DNA from: Ectothiorhodosinus mongolicus | GTDB taxonomy: Bacteria; Pseudomonadota; Gammaproteobacteria; Ectothiorhodospirales; Ectothiorhodospiraceae | DNA length: 64,000 bases | Reading direction: 5' to 3' | Assembly: GCF_022406875.1 (NCBI RefSeq) | Contig: NZ_CP023018.1 | Location: forward strand, 531,575-595,574 | Shown here: positions 7,701 through 18,061 of the stretch, one piece after another | Numbering within the stretch: position 1 is the first letter of the stretch | Layout of the letters: each line of letters opens with the position of its first letter | The notes under the pieces: model-generated | What the model saw: the letters and a program-made list of their open reading frames with translations, nothing else | The model's database searches: none | Told to the model about the DNA's origin: nothing | Made by a program: the position numbers and the translations under genes

Positions 7701-8631
7701 AGGCGAAAAGAAACACCAGATAAGCCACGTAGATCGCGAGCAGACCCAAGCCTAGGCCGCGCCCAATCGCGCCGCGCCAGAAGAAGATGGCCAGCACCAA
7801 TACCGAGAAACCCAACATTACGCTTAAATCGACTGGCCCGATATCAGCGATACTTAATGGAATAAAACTGGCTGTGATACCCAGGACCGCGAAAATATTG
7901 AAGATATTCGAGCCAATAATATTACCCAAGATCATATCCACCTGACGTTTCCAAGCACCCACCACGGTAGCGGCCAACTCGGGCAAGCTGGTCCCCACCG
8001 AGACCAAGGTCAGACCAATCACTGCCTCACTCAGCCCCCAAGATCGCCCAATATCCACCGCCCCATGCAAAAAGGCCTCGGAGCCCAGATAAAGCCCCAC
8101 TGTGCCCAATGCCACATACAGCCAGGCGCGCCCGATACCGGTGCCTGAGAATGCCAATACTTCACTAGCAGCCGGCGACGACTGCCGCTGTTCTGCCGCC
8201 AGGCGCCATTGCCAAAGCACGAAACCCACCAGCAGAAACAACAAAAAAACACCTTCCAGCCGACTCAGGCTGCCGTTCCACAGCAGCACAAACAGCAAAC
8301 CCACGGCCGCGACCATCAAGGGCATCTCACGCCGCACCACCCTGTGATCACCGGGTACGCGAGTGATGATGGCTGCCATCGCAAGAACCAGGCCGATATT
8401 GGCGATGTTGGATCCCACGACATTGCCCACTGCAATCTCAGGTTTACCTTGCCAAGCCGCCAACAGCGAGACGAAAAGCTCCGGGCTGCTGGTAGCAAAG
8501 GCCACAATGGTCAAGCCAATCAATAAAGGTGAAATCCCAGTACGCAAAGCCAAAGCGGCACTGCCCGCCACCAAGCGATCAGCAGCCACCGCCAGAAGGG
8601 CGGCGCCGGCTAATAACCAAACCCAAGCCAT
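7699..8631 (-). CDS. Calcium/sodium antiporter of the CaCA family (YrbG-like)
   Basis: A 310-residue, very hydrophobic inner-membrane protein with about ten membrane segments in two halves. Each half carries the CaCA alpha-repeat motif: GNVVGSNIANIG in the first and GNIIGSNIFNIF in the second. These repeats form the ion-binding site in cation/calcium exchangers. I chose the ATG at 8631 (MAWVWLL) because the family begins with a membrane segment there. The open frame extends further to 8826, but that part is not membrane-like. The exact ions are not evident. Confidence 0.88.
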   Translation of the reverse strand: MAWVWLLAGAALLAVAADRLVAGSAALALRTGISPLLIGLTIVAFATSSPELFVSLLAAWQGKPEIAVGNVVGSNIANIGLVLAMAAIITRVPGDHRVVRREMPLMVAAVGLLFVLLWNGSLSRLEGVFLLFLLVGFVLWQWRLAAEQRQSSPAASEVLAFSGTGIGRAWLYVALGTVGLYLGSEAFLHGAVDIGRSWGLSEAVIGLTLVSVGTSLPELAATVVGAWKRQVDMILGNIIGSNIFNIFAVLGITASFIPLSIADIGPVDLSVMLGFSVLVLAIFFWRGAIGRGLGLGLLAIYVAYLVFLFA

Positions 8632-8879
8632 CAAGAGGCCTTGCTCAAATAGCGGCCGAGCCGTGATTTCATCAAAATAGGCATGAGTGGCAACGTTCCT
8701 TTCATAAAGGCAAAGTTTACTGCAGCCATGGGTCGTATGTGCGCATTTCCACTCAAACACGAGTATGGCGCGAGAAGAGGCTGATGCGTTATAAAGAGAC
8801 GCGCATGCACTAATCCCGGCCGGCACGGATATTGCTGCAGGACAGCAATCCTTTAAGTAATTCGCAGGAAAGAGTTCCC

Positions 8880-10181
8880 ATGGCTTTACCGATCAAAGAA
8901 CACCCGCTTCGCCGCGCCGTCTCTAACGAGCTGCACGTGCGCAGCTTTGAGCCGGTGAAAGCACCAGCGCGCGTCTCGCATTTGGCTTTCCTGTGTGGCG
9001 AACGGGGTTCCGGCATCAATGTGGATCACCTCAAGGCCTTGCTGGACTATTTTGGTGCACCTGTACCAGAAAGCGTAGGCCAATACCTGATGGCCGATTT
9101 AGGGGGCATTCGTCTCAATTGGGAGAGACACACCGAGTTTGTCACATATACCTTCACCCAGTTGGGCGATTTTGATGACCCCTTCGAGCAGGCCGTGATT
9201 GATGAATTGCCCAAGCAATGGCTGGAACAATGCCCCGGGGAACTGGTTTCCGCCATCACTTTGGCGATGGAACCAGCGTCATACCCCGAGCGCAGTGTGG
9301 ATGACTTGACCGAGTTATTCGGTGGTAACACGGTGATTGGCTCCGAAGTCGTTGGTGGTAAGGCCCGAGCGTTCTCCGACTTGCGCATCCACTTTGATGG
9401 TTACTCTCGGATTCTCGTGCGCAATGAAAACCTCACTGAAGCACAGGCCGGGCGCCTCATCAAGCGTCTTTTAGAAATCAATGCCTACCGCGCGATGGCC
9501 TTACTGGGCTTGCCACTAGCGCGGCAAGCGGGGCGATCCTTAAGTGACGCGGACAAGCAACTGGCCGATCTGGCTGCCAGACTGCTGGGCCACATGGGGC
9601 AAGACGCCGCAGACTCGCAAAGCCGCTTGTTGGGAGATCTCACTCAGTTGGCATCACAAATCGAAACACTATCGGCACAAACCACTTTTCGCTTCGAAGC
9701 GTCGCGCGCCTACTATCGCGTGGTCCTGCAGCGCCTCGATCAGCTGCGTCAGCAGCGCATTGAGGGCCTACAAACCTTCACCGAATTCCTAGATGTTCGC
9801 CTGGCACCTGCCATTGCCACCTGTGAATCTGTAGCCGACCGACAGCGCAGTTTGGGTGAACGCGCCGCCCGCCTCACCGGCCTGCTGCGTGCTCGTGTTG
9901 AAGTCAGTCTGCAGGCCCAAAACCGCAATTTACTAGAGTCCATGGATCGCCGAGCGAGATTACAGGCGCGCCTCCAAGAGACGGTCGAAGGTCTCTCCAT
10001 CATTGCCATCAGTTACTATGGCGTGGGCTTGGTGGGCTATGTTTTGAAAGCCCTTGCAGAGCAAGGACTGCCTTTGAATCCAACGCTAGGCATGGGCATT
10101 TTAGCGCCCTTGGTGGTTGTGGGTGCTTGGCTGTTCCTCAAACGGGTCAAACGTCATATCCTCAAACAGGAAAAAGTCTAA
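8880..10181 (+). CDS. DUF3422 family membrane-anchored protein
   Basis: A 433-residue protein recognised as DUF3422 from its N-terminal stretch (HPLRRAVSNELHVRSFEP and the following SHLAFLCGERG). The middle is helical and rich in Q, L and R, with coiled-coil character. Two hydrophobic segments at the C-terminus (about 390-430) should anchor it in the inner membrane, leaving a basic tail. The function of the family is unknown. AGGAAAG before the ATG at 8880 supports this start over the in-frame ATG at 8832. nadC follows after three bases, so the two are in one transcript. Confidence 0.85.
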   Translation: MALPIKEHPLRRAVSNELHVRSFEPVKAPARVSHLAFLCGERGSGINVDHLKALLDYFGAPVPESVGQYLMADLGGIRLNWERHTEFVTYTFTQLGDFDDPFEQAVIDELPKQWLEQCPGELVSAITLAMEPASYPERSVDDLTELFGGNTVIGSEVVGGKARAFSDLRIHFDGYSRILVRNENLTEAQAGRLIKRLLEINAYRAMALLGLPLARQAGRSLSDADKQLADLAARLLGHMGQDAADSQSRLLGDLTQLASQIETLSAQTTFRFEASRAYYRVVLQRLDQLRQQRIEGLQTFTEFLDVRLAPAIATCESVADRQRSLGERAARLTGLLRARVEVSLQAQNRNLLESMDRRARLQARLQETVEGLSIIAISYYGVGLVGYVLKALAEQGLPLNPTLGMGILAPLVVVGAWLFLKRVKRHILKQEKV

Positions 10182-10184
10182 ACC

Positions 10185-11030
10185 GTGACCAGCCTGCCCG
10201 ACCCAGAACATATTGCCGCCCAAGTGCGGGCGGCGTTGGCCGAGGACATCGGTACTGGTGATATCACCGCGGCGCTGATTGATGACCGAACACAATGCCA
10301 AGCCCAAGTCATCAGCCGCGAATCCGCCATCATCTGCGGCCAGGCCTGGTTTGACCTAGCATTTCAACAATTAGACCCGAATATTCACATTCATTGGGCC
10401 GTTGCCGAGGGCGCACGAGTAACGCCGGATCAGTCCCTGTGCCAACTCACGGGCTCCGCCCGCGCCGTCTTAACTGCCGAACGCACTGGGCTGAATTTCC
10501 TGCAAACCCTATCGGCCACCGCGACCGTAACGCGCCGCTATGTGGATGTGATTAGCGGCACCCAGGCCACGATCTTAGACACCCGTAAAACCCTGCCGGG
10601 CATGCGCCTAGCGCAGAAATACGCCGTGCGTGTTGGCGGCGGACAAAACCATCGCCTCGGTCTGTATGATGCCTTTTTAATCAAGGAGAACCACATCATG
10701 GCAGCCGGCGGCATTGCTGGAGCGATCGCCAAGGCTCGGCAACTGTCTCCGGGGAAACCCATTGAGGTGGAAACAGAAAATTTCTCCGAAGTTCAACAAG
10801 CGCTTGAGGCTGGCGCTGACGTCATCATGCTCGATGATTTCAGCCTGGAACAAATGCGCGAAGCAGTGGCATGGGTAGCGGGTCGCTGCCGACTGGAGGC
10901 CTCCGGTGGCGCCACTTTAGAAACGGTGCGTGCGTTAGCGCTGACCGGGGTGGACTACATCTCTGTGGGCGCGCTCACCAAGCATATTCAGGCCATTGAT
11001 CTGTCTCTGCGCCTAGAAAAGCCGGTTTGA
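10185..11030 (+). CDS. nadC: Nicotinate-nucleotide pyrophosphorylase (quinolinate phosphoribosyltransferase)
   Basis: A 281-residue enzyme converting quinolinate and PRPP to nicotinate mononucleotide in de novo NAD synthesis. Landmarks are [10 protein letters not shown] at the N-terminus, [22 protein letters not shown], the [20 protein letters not shown] active-site region and the ASGG and YISVGALT strands. The length is typical. It starts with GTG three bases after the DUF3422 stop. It is convergent with ilvA, with only five bases between the stops. Confidence 0.96.
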   Translation: MTSLPDPEHIAAQVRAALAEDIGTGDITAALIDDRTQCQAQVISRESAIICGQAWFDLAFQQLDPNIHIHWAVAEGARVTPDQSLCQLTGSARAVLTAERTGLNFLQTLSATATVTRRYVDVISGTQATILDTRKTLPGMRLAQKYAVRVGGGQNHRLGLYDAFLIKENHIMAAGGIAGAIAKARQLSPGKPIEVETENFSEVQQALEAGADVIMLDDFSLEQMREAVAWVAGRCRLEASGGATLETVRALALTGVDYISVGALTKHIQAIDLSLRLEKPV

Positions 11031-11035
11031 CTGGA

Positions 11036-12556
11036 TCAGGCCGGCCCTAAAAACAACTGATAAACCGGGTTGTCGGTCTCTTCCCAGTGGGCATAACCCA
11101 ATTCTTTAAGAAATTGTTTTAGTCGCGGTTTCTCGCCTTTGGGGACTTGCATTCCCACCAAGACGCGGCCATAGGCGGCGCCATGATTGCGGTAATGGAA
11201 TAAACTGATATTCCAATTCTGACCCATATGTGTCAAAAATCGAATCAAAGCACCGGGACGCTCGGGAAATTCAAAGCGAAAGACGATTTCCTCACCCACT
11301 TCACTGGCGTGACCGCCAACCATATGGCGCAGATGCACTTTGGCCATTTCATTATCCGATAAGTCGACGATGGGGTAACCCTTGGCCTGTAAATCATCCA
11401 GCAGTGAATCCGCTTCTTCACGCCCACCGGAAAGCTGAACACCGACAAATACATGGGCATCGCGACTATCGGCATAGCGGTAATTAAACTCGGTAATACC
11501 CCGCTTACCAATCGCATCACAAAACTTTCGAAAGCTTCCTGGCCGCTCAGGAATCGTCGCAGCAAACAGCGCTTCACGATGCTCGCCCAATTCAGCGCGC
11601 TCAGTAACATGACGCAGCCGATCAAAATTGATATTCGCGCCGCTGAGCACGGCAGCATAACGCCCGCCCTGAATATCATGCTGCTCCAGATACTTTTTCA
11701 GACCTGCCACGCCTAAAGCACCCGCTGGCTCGGCCATCACCCGAGTATCGTCAAAAATATCTTTGATAGCCGCGCAGATTTCGTCGGTCGAGACCAACAA
11801 CATCTCATCCACATATTGACGCGCCAAACGATAAGTCTCTTTGCCCGCCTGACGCACAGCAGCGCCATCAGCAAAAATTCCCACCTGAGCCAGTTTCACC
11901 CGACGATTTTTCTCCAAGGCTTGCTGCATAGAGGGCGCATCATCAGGCTCAACGCCAATCACCTTAATCTCCGGGCGCAAAGCCTTAATGTAGGTCGCCA
12001 TGCCAGCCAGCAAACCACCACCCCCACAACAAATAAAGACCGCATCCAAGGGGTCTGGGTGTTGGCGCAGCAATTCCATGGCCACTGTGCCTTGGCCGGC
12101 AATGACATCCGGATCATCAAAGGGATGGATAAATGTATAGCCATGCTTTTGCATGAGCTGCTCGCTGTGCTCACAGGCGTCATCATAAGAGTCACCATGC
12201 AAAATGGCCTTAGCCCCCAAGGCACGTACGGCTTCGACTTTAATGCGCGGCGTCGTTTGCGGCATGACAATGACCGCCCGAATGCCAAGCTGCGCCGCAG
12301 CTAAGGCCACACCCTGAGCGTGATTGCCTGCCGAAGCAGCGATCACACCACGCTCGCGTTGCGCCGCCGACAGATTGACAATCTTGTTATAAGCGCCACG
12401 CAGCTTAAAAGAAAAGACCGGCTGCAAATCTTCACGCTTCAGTAGGATCTGCGCACCCAAACGCCGCGACAAGTTCGGCATGGCATCCAGTGGCGTTTCG
12501 CGCGCGACGTCATACACGCGCGCCGTCAGCGTTTTCTGTAAGTAGGGGTAAGACAT
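11036..12556 (-). CDS. ilvA: Biosynthetic threonine ammonia-lyase
   Basis: A 506-residue PLP enzyme that deaminates threonine to 2-oxobutanoate, the first step of isoleucine synthesis. The PLP lysine is in FSFKLRGAYNK. The glycine-rich phosphate loop CCGGGGLLAG is at about residue 190. The C-terminal third has two ACT-like regulatory domains (starting ATIPERPGSF and FEFPERPGAL), which mark the isoleucine-inhibited biosynthetic form. Its ATG overlaps the rpiA stop by one base (TGATG), so translation is coupled to rpiA. Confidence 0.96.
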   Translation of the reverse strand: MSYPYLQKTLTARVYDVARETPLDAMPNLSRRLGAQILLKREDLQPVFSFKLRGAYNKIVNLSAAQRERGVIAASAGNHAQGVALAAAQLGIRAVIVMPQTTPRIKVEAVRALGAKAILHGDSYDDACEHSEQLMQKHGYTFIHPFDDPDVIAGQGTVAMELLRQHPDPLDAVFICCGGGGLLAGMATYIKALRPEIKVIGVEPDDAPSMQQALEKNRRVKLAQVGIFADGAAVRQAGKETYRLARQYVDEMLLVSTDEICAAIKDIFDDTRVMAEPAGALGVAGLKKYLEQHDIQGGRYAAVLSGANINFDRLRHVTERAELGEHREALFAATIPERPGSFRKFCDAIGKRGITEFNYRYADSRDAHVFVGVQLSGGREEADSLLDDLQAKGYPIVDLSDNEMAKVHLRHMVGGHASEVGEEIVFRFEFPERPGALIRFLTHMGQNWNISLFHYRNHGAAYGRVLVGMQVPKGEKPRLKQFLKELGYAHWEETDNPVYQLFLGPA

Positions 12557-13215
12557 CAGCTCAGCACACGCACCCCTTTCGGGCCTCCCAGAATCAGCAC
12601 ATCGGCGGGACGCTGGGCAAAGATACCCACGGTCACGACTCCGGCGATTTGATTGATTTGCTTTTCCATTTCTACCGGATTGAGAATCTCGAGATTAAAA
12701 ACATCGAGAATGAGGTTGCCATTATCGGTGGTGAACCCAGGGCGCAGCTCAGGCTGCCCACCCAATTTCAGCATTTGGCGCCCAACATGACTGCGTGCCA
12801 TGGGAATAACTTCAACAGGCAAAGGAAATGCCCCCAATTGACCCACCAACTTGGTTTCATCTGCGATACAGACGAATTGCTCACTGGCAGCGGCGACAAT
12901 TTTTTCGCGGGTCAAAGCCCCGCCACCCCCTTTGATGAGATGCAGATGTTCGGTAGCCTCATCAGCTCCATCCACATAAAGCGGTAAGGGGCCCACCGCA
13001 TTCAAATCCAATACCGGAATGCCATGGCCGCGCAGACGCTCAGCACTGACCTCGGAAGAGGCCACCGCCCCCTCGATACGGCCTTTCATAGCGGCCAACA
13101 AATCGATGAAATGATTGGCCGTTGAGCCGGTACCAATGCCCACCACCATATCGTCTTTAACGTATTCTAAGGCTGCCTCGGCAGCGGCTTTTTTATAAGT
13201 ATCTGAGTCGCTCAT
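12556..13215 (-). CDS. rpiA: Ribose-5-phosphate isomerase A
   Basis: A 219-residue enzyme interconverting ribose 5-phosphate and ribulose 5-phosphate. Conserved RpiA motifs are [18 protein letters not shown] and [11 protein letters not shown], which carry the substrate-binding and catalytic residues. The length is normal. It has AGGG-type purines before the ATG and is followed without a gap by ilvA. The pairing of rpiA with ilvA is common in gammaproteobacteria. Confidence 0.96.
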   Translation of the reverse strand: MSDSDTYKKAAAEAALEYVKDDMVVGIGTGSTANHFIDLLAAMKGRIEGAVASSEVSAERLRGHGIPVLDLNAVGPLPLYVDGADEATEHLHLIKGGGGALTREKIVAAASEQFVCIADETKLVGQLGAFPLPVEVIPMARSHVGRQMLKLGGQPELRPGFTTDNGNLILDVFNLEILNPVEMEKQINQIAGVVTVGIFAQRPADVLILGGPKGVRVLS

Positions 13216-13278
13216 TTTCCCCTCCCTTCTATCAAGCCCCTAGTGTAACGAAAAACCCCCGGGATTAATTGACCCGGC

Positions 13279-14154
13279 CTAGGCCAAATGGGGACCCCCC
13301 AAATCAATCCAGCCCAGCATAATCGCCAGTGCGAGCAACCAAACATAAAACGCAAAGACTTTCAGCTGAGCTCGATAAAGGAAATACACCACCAGCTTGA
13401 GCGAAACAATCCCAACCATCGCCGCCACCACAAAGCCAACGGTCAAGGCCATCATGCTGACGTCATTGGCGACATCGAGGCGATAGACTTTGATGGCCTG
13501 TACCAAGGTGGCAGCCAAAATCGTCGGAATGGCCAGAAAGAAACTGTATTCCGCTGCCCAGCGACGTTTTAGGCCGGTAAACAGCGAGAACATAATGGTC
13601 ATGGCACTGCGAGACAAGCCCGGCATCAGCGCAAAGCCCTGCGCCAAACCAATCACCCCGGCCACCTTCCAGTTGATTTTCTTTAGCCCGCGTTTGCGCG
13701 GCGACAAACGGTCTGTCCACCAGAGCAAAATACCGGTGAGGGTGAGGGTGATGGCGATAATCCAAGGAGCACCAAAAATCTGCTCAAAACTGGTTTTAAA
13801 AGCGATACCCAGTAAGCCGGTACACAATACTGAGAACAGGCCCAGTAGAAACAAACGAAAATACAGCGGCAAGCCCCCGCGGCCACCACGCCCCGCCCAG
13901 CTTAAAGCGCCCTCTGTGGCGTTACGGGTAAATCGCCACAGACTCGACCAAAAGACCACAATAATCGAGATCAGGGTGCCCACATGGACCACTAGGGCAA
14001 ATAAAATCATCTCCGCACTATCCGGCGCCGGCAAACTATAGCCCTTGGCGATCAGCCAATGTTCTGCAAGCACCATGTGCGCTGTAGAACTGACCGGCAA
14101 GAACATAAAAATGCCCTGAATCACACCCAGCAGGGCCGCAATCCACAAAGCCAT
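13279..14154 (-). CDS. uppP: Undecaprenyl-diphosphatase family protein (UppP/BacA-like) with altered catalytic motif
   Basis: A 291-residue polytopic membrane protein. The family motif FLPVSSTAHM is at residues 18-27 and the second motif PGLSRSAMTI is near 180, followed by AAEYSFFLAIP. UppP recycles the lipid carrier for cell-wall synthesis. In the usual motif (E/Q)-x3-E, the second glutamate (E21 in E. coli BacA) is replaced by Met here: the sequence reads Q13-G-I-F-M17. The protein may therefore be a non-canonical paralogue with another substrate or no phosphatase activity. Its ATG directly follows the stop of the large dehydrogenase gene. Confidence 0.85.
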   Translation of the reverse strand: MALWIAALLGVIQGIFMFLPVSSTAHMVLAEHWLIAKGYSLPAPDSAEMILFALVVHVGTLISIIVVFWSSLWRFTRNATEGALSWAGRGGRGGLPLYFRLFLLGLFSVLCTGLLGIAFKTSFEQIFGAPWIIAITLTLTGILLWWTDRLSPRKRGLKKINWKVAGVIGLAQGFALMPGLSRSAMTIMFSLFTGLKRRWAAEYSFFLAIPTILAATLVQAIKVYRLDVANDVSMMALTVGFVVAAMVGIVSLKLVVYFLYRAQLKVFAFYVWLLALAIMLGWIDLGGPHLA

Positions 14155-17100
14155 TTACAACAAGACCTTTTCGATACCGCCGGCACGTGCCTGGTCGATG
14201 AACTGAGTTTGCCAATTTTGGCCCAGTAGATGATTGGCCATTTCCACAACGATGTAATCGGTATCAGCCCCTGTTTCTGCGCGGTAACGCGATAGCCCTT
14301 GCTGACAGGCTGGGCAGGAGGTGAGAATTTTCACCTGACCGGGAGCAGCCACTGGCGAGCCGATCAGCTCCTGGATGCCTTTTTGAATTTCTTCCTGCTT
14401 ACGAAAACGTACTTGTGTAGCGATGTCGGGGCGATTCACCGCGAATAAACCGGCCTCGCCACAGCAGCGATCGGACTTCACCACCTTCTGCCCCATCAAT
14501 TCTGAGGTGACGCTCACTGGCTGATAGGTTTTCATCGGGCTGTGACAGGGATCGTGGTAGAGATACTGCACGCCCGTGGGTTGGTTGAGACGCACGCCTT
14601 TTTCCAGCAAATATTCATGAATATCCAACAACCGACAGCCCGGGAAAATCCGATCAAACTCATACTTCAAGAGCTGATCCATGCACGTGCCGCAGGAGAC
14701 AATCACGGTCTTAATGTCCAGGTAATTCAAGGTGTTGGCTACACGATGGAATAACACGCGATTCTCTGTGGTGATGGCCCGACCCTTGTCGCGATCGCCA
14801 CTGGATTCCTGAGGATAGCCACAGCACAGATAACCGGGCGGCAGCACAGCCTGCGCACCGGTGCCATACAGCATGGCCAACGTGGCTAGGCCCACCTGAC
14901 TGAATAAGCGCTCAGAGCCACATCCAGGGAAATAAAACACGGCCTCGCCATTTTCTTCGAGTTTGGCGGGATCGCGAATAATGGCGATATGACTAGACTC
15001 CTCCAGTCCCAACATGGCGCGCGTGGTTTTACTTGGCAAGCCTGCCGGCAAGGGTTTCTTCACAAAATGCAGCACCTGCGCAGCCACTGGGGTTTTACCC
15101 GTGGTCGCCGCCGGTCTTGCTTTGGAGGTGTTGAGTTTCAGGCGCTTGAATAATTCAAAGCCAAAGCGTTGCGCCGCAAAGCCCCATTCGGCCAGCCCTT
15201 TGCGCATCAATTTAATGGTCTGCGGATCACGGATATTCAAAAACGCCATAGACACGGTGGCGGCGATACTGGTTTTGCGCTGGCCGCGGTCTTTGAGGAT
15301 CGTGCGCATGCGCGCCGTTACATCACCAAAATCGATATCCACAGGACAAGGGTTAAAACAGCGATGGCATACCGTGCAGTGATCGGCAATGTCATTCATC
15401 TCATCGAAATGCCGCAAAGACAAACCCCGCCGGGTCTGCTCTTCATACAAGAACGCCTCAATAATCAGGCCGGTGGCGAGGATTTTATTGCGCGGTGAAT
15501 ACAGCAAATTGGCGCGCGGCACATGCGTGGTACACACCGGTTTACACTTACCACAACGCAGGCAGTCCTTAATGTCATCATTGAGCGCGCCCAGCTCACT
15601 TTGCTCCAGAATCAACGCCTCTTCCTGCACCAAGCGCAGCGACGGCGTATAGGCCATGGCCAACCCCGAACCCACCTGTAACTTGCCGCGATTAAAGCAG
15701 TCTTGGGGATCAGCAGTTTGCTTGTACTGCGCGAAGGCCTCGACTTCCTCGGGCTGTAAGTACTGCATCTTGGTCAAGCCGATGCCGTGCTCCCCAGAAA
15801 TCACGCCATCCAGACGCCGCGCTAAAGCCATGACTTCATCGACGATACGCTCGGCCTCGAGCATCATGCCGTAATCATTGGAATTCACCGGGATATTGGT
15901 ATGCACATTGCCGTCCCCGGCATGCATGTGCAGCGCCACGAACAAACGACTGGTCAGCACCCGATCATGAATCGTCTCGATGTGCTGACGAATCGGCTCC
16001 AGATCACGGCCGGCAAAGCACTCGAACAGCGGCGTCTCTAGCTCATGCCGATAGGAGATCACCAAATCTCGGCGCAAAATCAGATGCACTAGCTGATCGC
16101 CATCGCGGCGCGCAGCCTGAGCAGACTCATCCAGAAGATACGCGACATCAGCAGCTGGCGTATGCAGCTGATCCAAAATTTGTTGCCAACGCTGACGCAC
16201 CCGAGTGGCGATGGCGACCGCCTGCTGCTGGCGCTCAGCAAACCAGCTTTGCCCTTCTTCGTTATTCAGGTTCAACTCAGACATCAGTGCCGCTGGCATA
16301 TCACTCAGCCAAGCATGAATCTCATCCGCCATGCGCAGCTTGTTGCTGATGGACTGGCGAATATTGATGATCTCAATGCCTTCGCTGTAGTCCGCCAGTC
16401 GATCCAGTGGAATCACGACATCCTCGTTAATTTTAAACGCATTGGTATGCGCCGCAATCGCCGCGGTGCGCGAGCGATCCGCCCAGAACCTTTGACGTGC
16501 CTCGGGACTAACCGCCACAAAACCATCGCCATGGCGGGCATTGGCCAGACGCACCATGAGCGATGCCGCCTCACCGACGGCTTCCTCATCATCCGATGCT
16601 AAATCGGCCAGCAACACCATTTTTGGGTTTTCCCGGCGCGCGCCTTTGGGGGTGTAGCGCACCGCCCGAATATAACGCTCATCGAGATGTTCAAGACCCG
16701 CCAGGGCGACTTTTTCATTAGCGTCCAAAGCATTCTTGATCTCGACAATGGCGGGCACCGCCTCATGCAAGTCATTACCGAAAAACTCTAGACAAACCGT
16801 GCGCTTATGCTCAGGCAGGCGGTGCACCACAAACACCGCCGAGGTAATCAGGCCATCACAGCCTTCTTTTTGCACCCCGGGAAGATTACTCAGGCGCTTG
16901 TCGGTGACATCCTTACCCAAGCCCGCTTTGCGCGTACTGGCGCCCGGGAAACTGATGGTTTCCGGCTCGCCAATGAGACTCACCCCATCGGCACGATAGC
17001 GACTGATGCGAAAGCGCACCGTCTCCTGATCATGAATACGACCGAGATTATGGTCCAGGCGCTCTACCTCCAACCACTCACCTTGGGGCGTCACCATACG

Positions 17101-18003
17101 CCAAGAAGCCAGATTATCGAGGGTCGTACCCCAGAGGACGGCTTTTTTACCACCAGCATTCATGGCGATATTACCGCCAATGGTGCAGGCATCTTGAGAG
17201 GTCGGATCAACGGCAAATACATGGCCACCGCGAGTCGCTGCCTCGGCAACGCGCTTGGTCACCACACCCGCTTCGGCACGGATTGTTGGTACCTTAGCCG
17301 TCACACCCGGTAAGTCACGCCACTCCAGTTCGCTCACTGCTTCCAATTTTTCGGTATTGATTACCGCCGCATTATCGGTAAGTGGCACCACCGACCCGGT
17401 ATAACCGGTGCCACCGCCACGCGGAATCAAGGTCAAGCCCAATTCGATGCACGCCGCCACCACGCCAGCCATTTCCGCCTCGGTATCGGGCGTTATCACC
17501 ACAAAAGGCAATTCCACGCGCCAGTCTGTGGCATCAGTGACATGGGAGACGCGGGCTAGACCATCAAAACCGATATTGTCGCTACGGGTAATTCGGGCTA
17601 AGCGCTTGCGCACTTTTTGCCGTAAGGCTTTTTGCGCCGGAAACCAATCGGCAAAGTGTTGAACCGCCGCTTGGGCGCGATCTGCCAAATGGATGGCTTG
17701 TTCGTTGCCGCCGGCGCGCTGGCGAATTTGGTCTATGCGGTGTTGCATAGCCCCCACCAAGGCCTTGAGACGCCGTTCGTTGGCCAATAAATCATCTTGG
17801 ATATAGGGGTTGCGGGTGACCACCCACATATCCCCCAAAACCTCGAACAACATGCGTGCAGAGACGCCGGTACGACGCTGCTCGCGCAGGGTATTCAATA
17901 CCGTCCACATCTCTTCACCCAGAAACCGTATAACGATTTCACGATCTGAGTAAGAGGTATAGTTGTAGGGGATTTCGCGGATACGTTGGGCTGCAGCACT
18001 CAT
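14155..18003 (-). CDS. Very large FAD-linked oxidase / Fe-S oxidoreductase fusion (DUF3683 family)
   Basis: About 1,282 residues. The N-terminal DUF3683 segment ([19 protein letters not shown]) is followed by a PCMH-type FAD domain ([15 protein letters not shown] near residue 200) and a FAD-oxidase C domain ([15 protein letters not shown]). Next come two [4Fe-4S] motifs ([22 protein letters not shown]) and two CCG-type domains (PGCGSERLF...CCGYPQ; HDPCHS...RCCGEAG). This joins D-lactate/glycolate dehydrogenase-like and GlpC/LldE-like modules on one chain. The substrate is probably a 2-hydroxy acid but is not known. I chose the ATG at 18003; an in-frame ATG at 18027 adds eight residues. uppP follows immediately, and a sigma-54 activator lies just upstream. 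Confidence 0.88.
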   Translation of the reverse strand: MSAAAQRIREIPYNYTSYSDREIVIRFLGEEMWTVLNTLREQRRTGVSARMLFEVLGDMWVVTRNPYIQDDLLANERRLKALVGAMQHRIDQIRQRAGGNEQAIHLADRAQAAVQHFADWFPAQKALRQKVRKRLARITRSDNIGFDGLARVSHVTDATDWRVELPFVVITPDTEAEMAGVVAACIELGLTLIPRGGGTGYTGSVVPLTDNAAVINTEKLEAVSELEWRDLPGVTAKVPTIRAEAGVVTKRVAEAATRGGHVFAVDPTSQDACTIGGNIAMNAGGKKAVLWGTTLDNLASWRMVTPQGEWLEVERLDHNLGRIHDQETVRFRISRYRADGVSLIGEPETISFPGASTRKAGLGKDVTDKRLSNLPGVQKEGCDGLITSAVFVVHRLPEHKRTVCLEFFGNDLHEAVPAIVEIKNALDANEKVALAGLEHLDERYIRAVRYTPKGARRENPKMVLLADLASDDEEAVGEAASLMVRLANARHGDGFVAVSPEARQRFWADRSRTAAIAAHTNAFKINEDVVIPLDRLADYSEGIEIINIRQSISNKLRMADEIHAWLSDMPAALMSELNLNNEEGQSWFAERQQQAVAIATRVRQRWQQILDQLHTPAADVAYLLDESAQAARRDGDQLVHLILRRDLVISYRHELETPLFECFAGRDLEPIRQHIETIHDRVLTSRLFVALHMHAGDGNVHTNIPVNSNDYGMMLEAERIVDEVMALARRLDGVISGEHGIGLTKMQYLQPEEVEAFAQYKQTADPQDCFNRGKLQVGSGLAMAYTPSLRLVQEEALILEQSELGALNDDIKDCLRCGKCKPVCTTHVPRANLLYSPRNKILATGLIIEAFLYEEQTRRGLSLRHFDEMNDIADHCTVCHRCFNPCPVDIDFGDVTARMRTILKDRGQRKTSIAATVSMAFLNIRDPQTIKLMRKGLAEWGFAAQRFGFELFKRLKLNTSKARPAATTGKTPVAAQVLHFVKKPLPAGLPSKTTRAMLGLEESSHIAIIRDPAKLEENGEAVFYFPGCGSERLFSQVGLATLAMLYGTGAQAVLPPGYLCCGYPQESSGDRDKGRAITTENRVLFHRVANTLNYLDIKTVIVSCGTCMDQLLKYEFDRIFPGCRLLDIHEYLLEKGVRLNQPTGVQYLYHDPCHSPMKTYQPVSVTSELMGQKVVKSDRCCGEAGLFAVNRPDIATQVRFRKQEEIQKGIQELIGSPVAAPGQVKILTSCPACQQGLSRYRAETGADTDYIVVEMANHLLGQNWQTQFIDQARAGGIEKVLL

Positions 18004-18061
18004 CGGCTTATTGTAGCACTGCAGCATCCGCTGCCCAGCCCTTTCGGCTTAACTCTTGAGT

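Noticed and set aside
8831-8849. ATTGCTG/CAGCAAT hairpin before the DUF3422 gene as a riboswitch
   Set aside because: A single seven-base-pair stem in a short leader, with no conserved RNA motif that I recognise.
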